From Isoetes taiwanensis (taxonomy: Eukaryota; Streptophyta; Lycopodiopsida; Isoetales; Isoetaceae), in the NCBI GenBank assembly GCA_021234155.1, contig JAJEKV010000063.1:1-64000 (forward strand): DNA of 64,000 bases. Reading direction: 5' to 3'. This document shows, piece by piece, positions 63,760 through 64,000 of this stretch; within the stretch, counting starts at the first letter, position 1; every line of letters starts with the position of its first letter. The position numbers and the translations under genes were made by a program. The notes under the pieces are model-generated. The model was not told the origin of the DNA. It was given only the letters and a program-made list of their open reading frames with translations, and searched no databases.

Positions 63760-64000
63760 GTCCCCCTTTCTGCCTATAATGAAGATCCTATGCCTAAAGC
63801 ATTTCTGTGAACTTTAAACCTTCCTATGGATAAGGGTTTTGTCAGCATATCAGAAGGCATTTCGTCTGTAGGAATGTACTACATCACTATAGTTCTATCC
63901 ACCACTTTTTCGCTAGTGAAGTGATGATGTATGGATATGTGCTTCGACCTTCTATAATGAATAGGATTTTCAATGAGTGCAATACTACTCCTGTTGTCAT
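63760..64000 (-). pseudogene. Copia Pol C-terminus (RNase H end), partial
   Basis: The minus strand from 64000 reads DNRSSIALIENPIHYRRSKH, ISIHHHFTSEKVVD and, after a TAG near 63880, YIPTDEMPSDMLTKPLSIGR then FKVHRNALGIG. This is the standard end of Ty1/copia Pol (I-x-L-x-x-N-P-x-x-H-x-R-x-K-H-I, then D-x-x-T-K-x-L). It is a different family from the one at 46677-47323. The remaining gene lies outside the window. Confidence 0.85.

Overview
The window is plant nuclear DNA, dense in retrotransposons. Three things point to a plant: a spliced FLZ-type (FCS-like) zinc-finger gene, a protein family known only from land plants; L1-type LINEs whose ORF1 carries a DUF4283-like domain; and Ty1/copia and Ty3/gypsy LTR elements. 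Long gene-poor spacers and many nested, decayed elements suggest a large-genome vascular plant. I lean to a fern or gymnosperm but the sequence alone does not settle it. I see no CRISPR array, prokaryotic operon, rRNA or convincing tRNA gene.

Layout. 251-11407: one minus-strand Ty3/gypsy element with chromovirus-like traits, framed by a perfect 5-bp target-site duplication (ACTTG). Each of its LTRs is split by a different non-L1 LINE at almost the same position. 11699-17542: an L1 LINE with 14-bp duplications and an (AT)n tail. 17.6-24 kb: AT-rich spacer with small tandem duplications and one GC-rich foldback. 24134-25695 (minus): the FLZ gene, two exons, the only host gene I call with confidence. 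26-29.5 kb: pyrimidine-rich tract, diverged minisatellite, LINE scraps. 29561-39381: a 9.8-kb composite framed by perfect 17-bp duplications. It starts with an L1 ORF1 unit that has lost ORF2, holds two more L1 copies in inverted orientation, and has a host-like coding scrap between those copies. 39981-47879: a copia pol/3' LTR fragment split by a 6.6-kb L1 (40081-46659), again with perfect 17-bp duplications; that L1 keeps a 719-codon reverse-transcriptase ORF. 47.9-50.2 kb: LINE fragments. 52.1-56.8 kb: three coding-like loci of no family I recognise; the one at 52792-55010 has a clear GT-AG intron. 57-60.7 kb: plus-strand gypsy-like leader and gag. 62-63.1 kb: a 5'-truncated antisense L1 inside a minisatellite. 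63.2-64 kb: the end of a minus-strand copia element running off the window.

How it fits together. Direct repeats at the element borders give the order of several insertions: gypsy before the LINEs in its LTRs, and copia before the 40-46.7 kb L1. Nearly every element is disabled, and three of the five places where the reverse-transcriptase active site can be checked have lost it. No pathway is encoded here. The biological interest lies in the FLZ gene, the unidentified spliced locus near 53 kb, and the insertion history.
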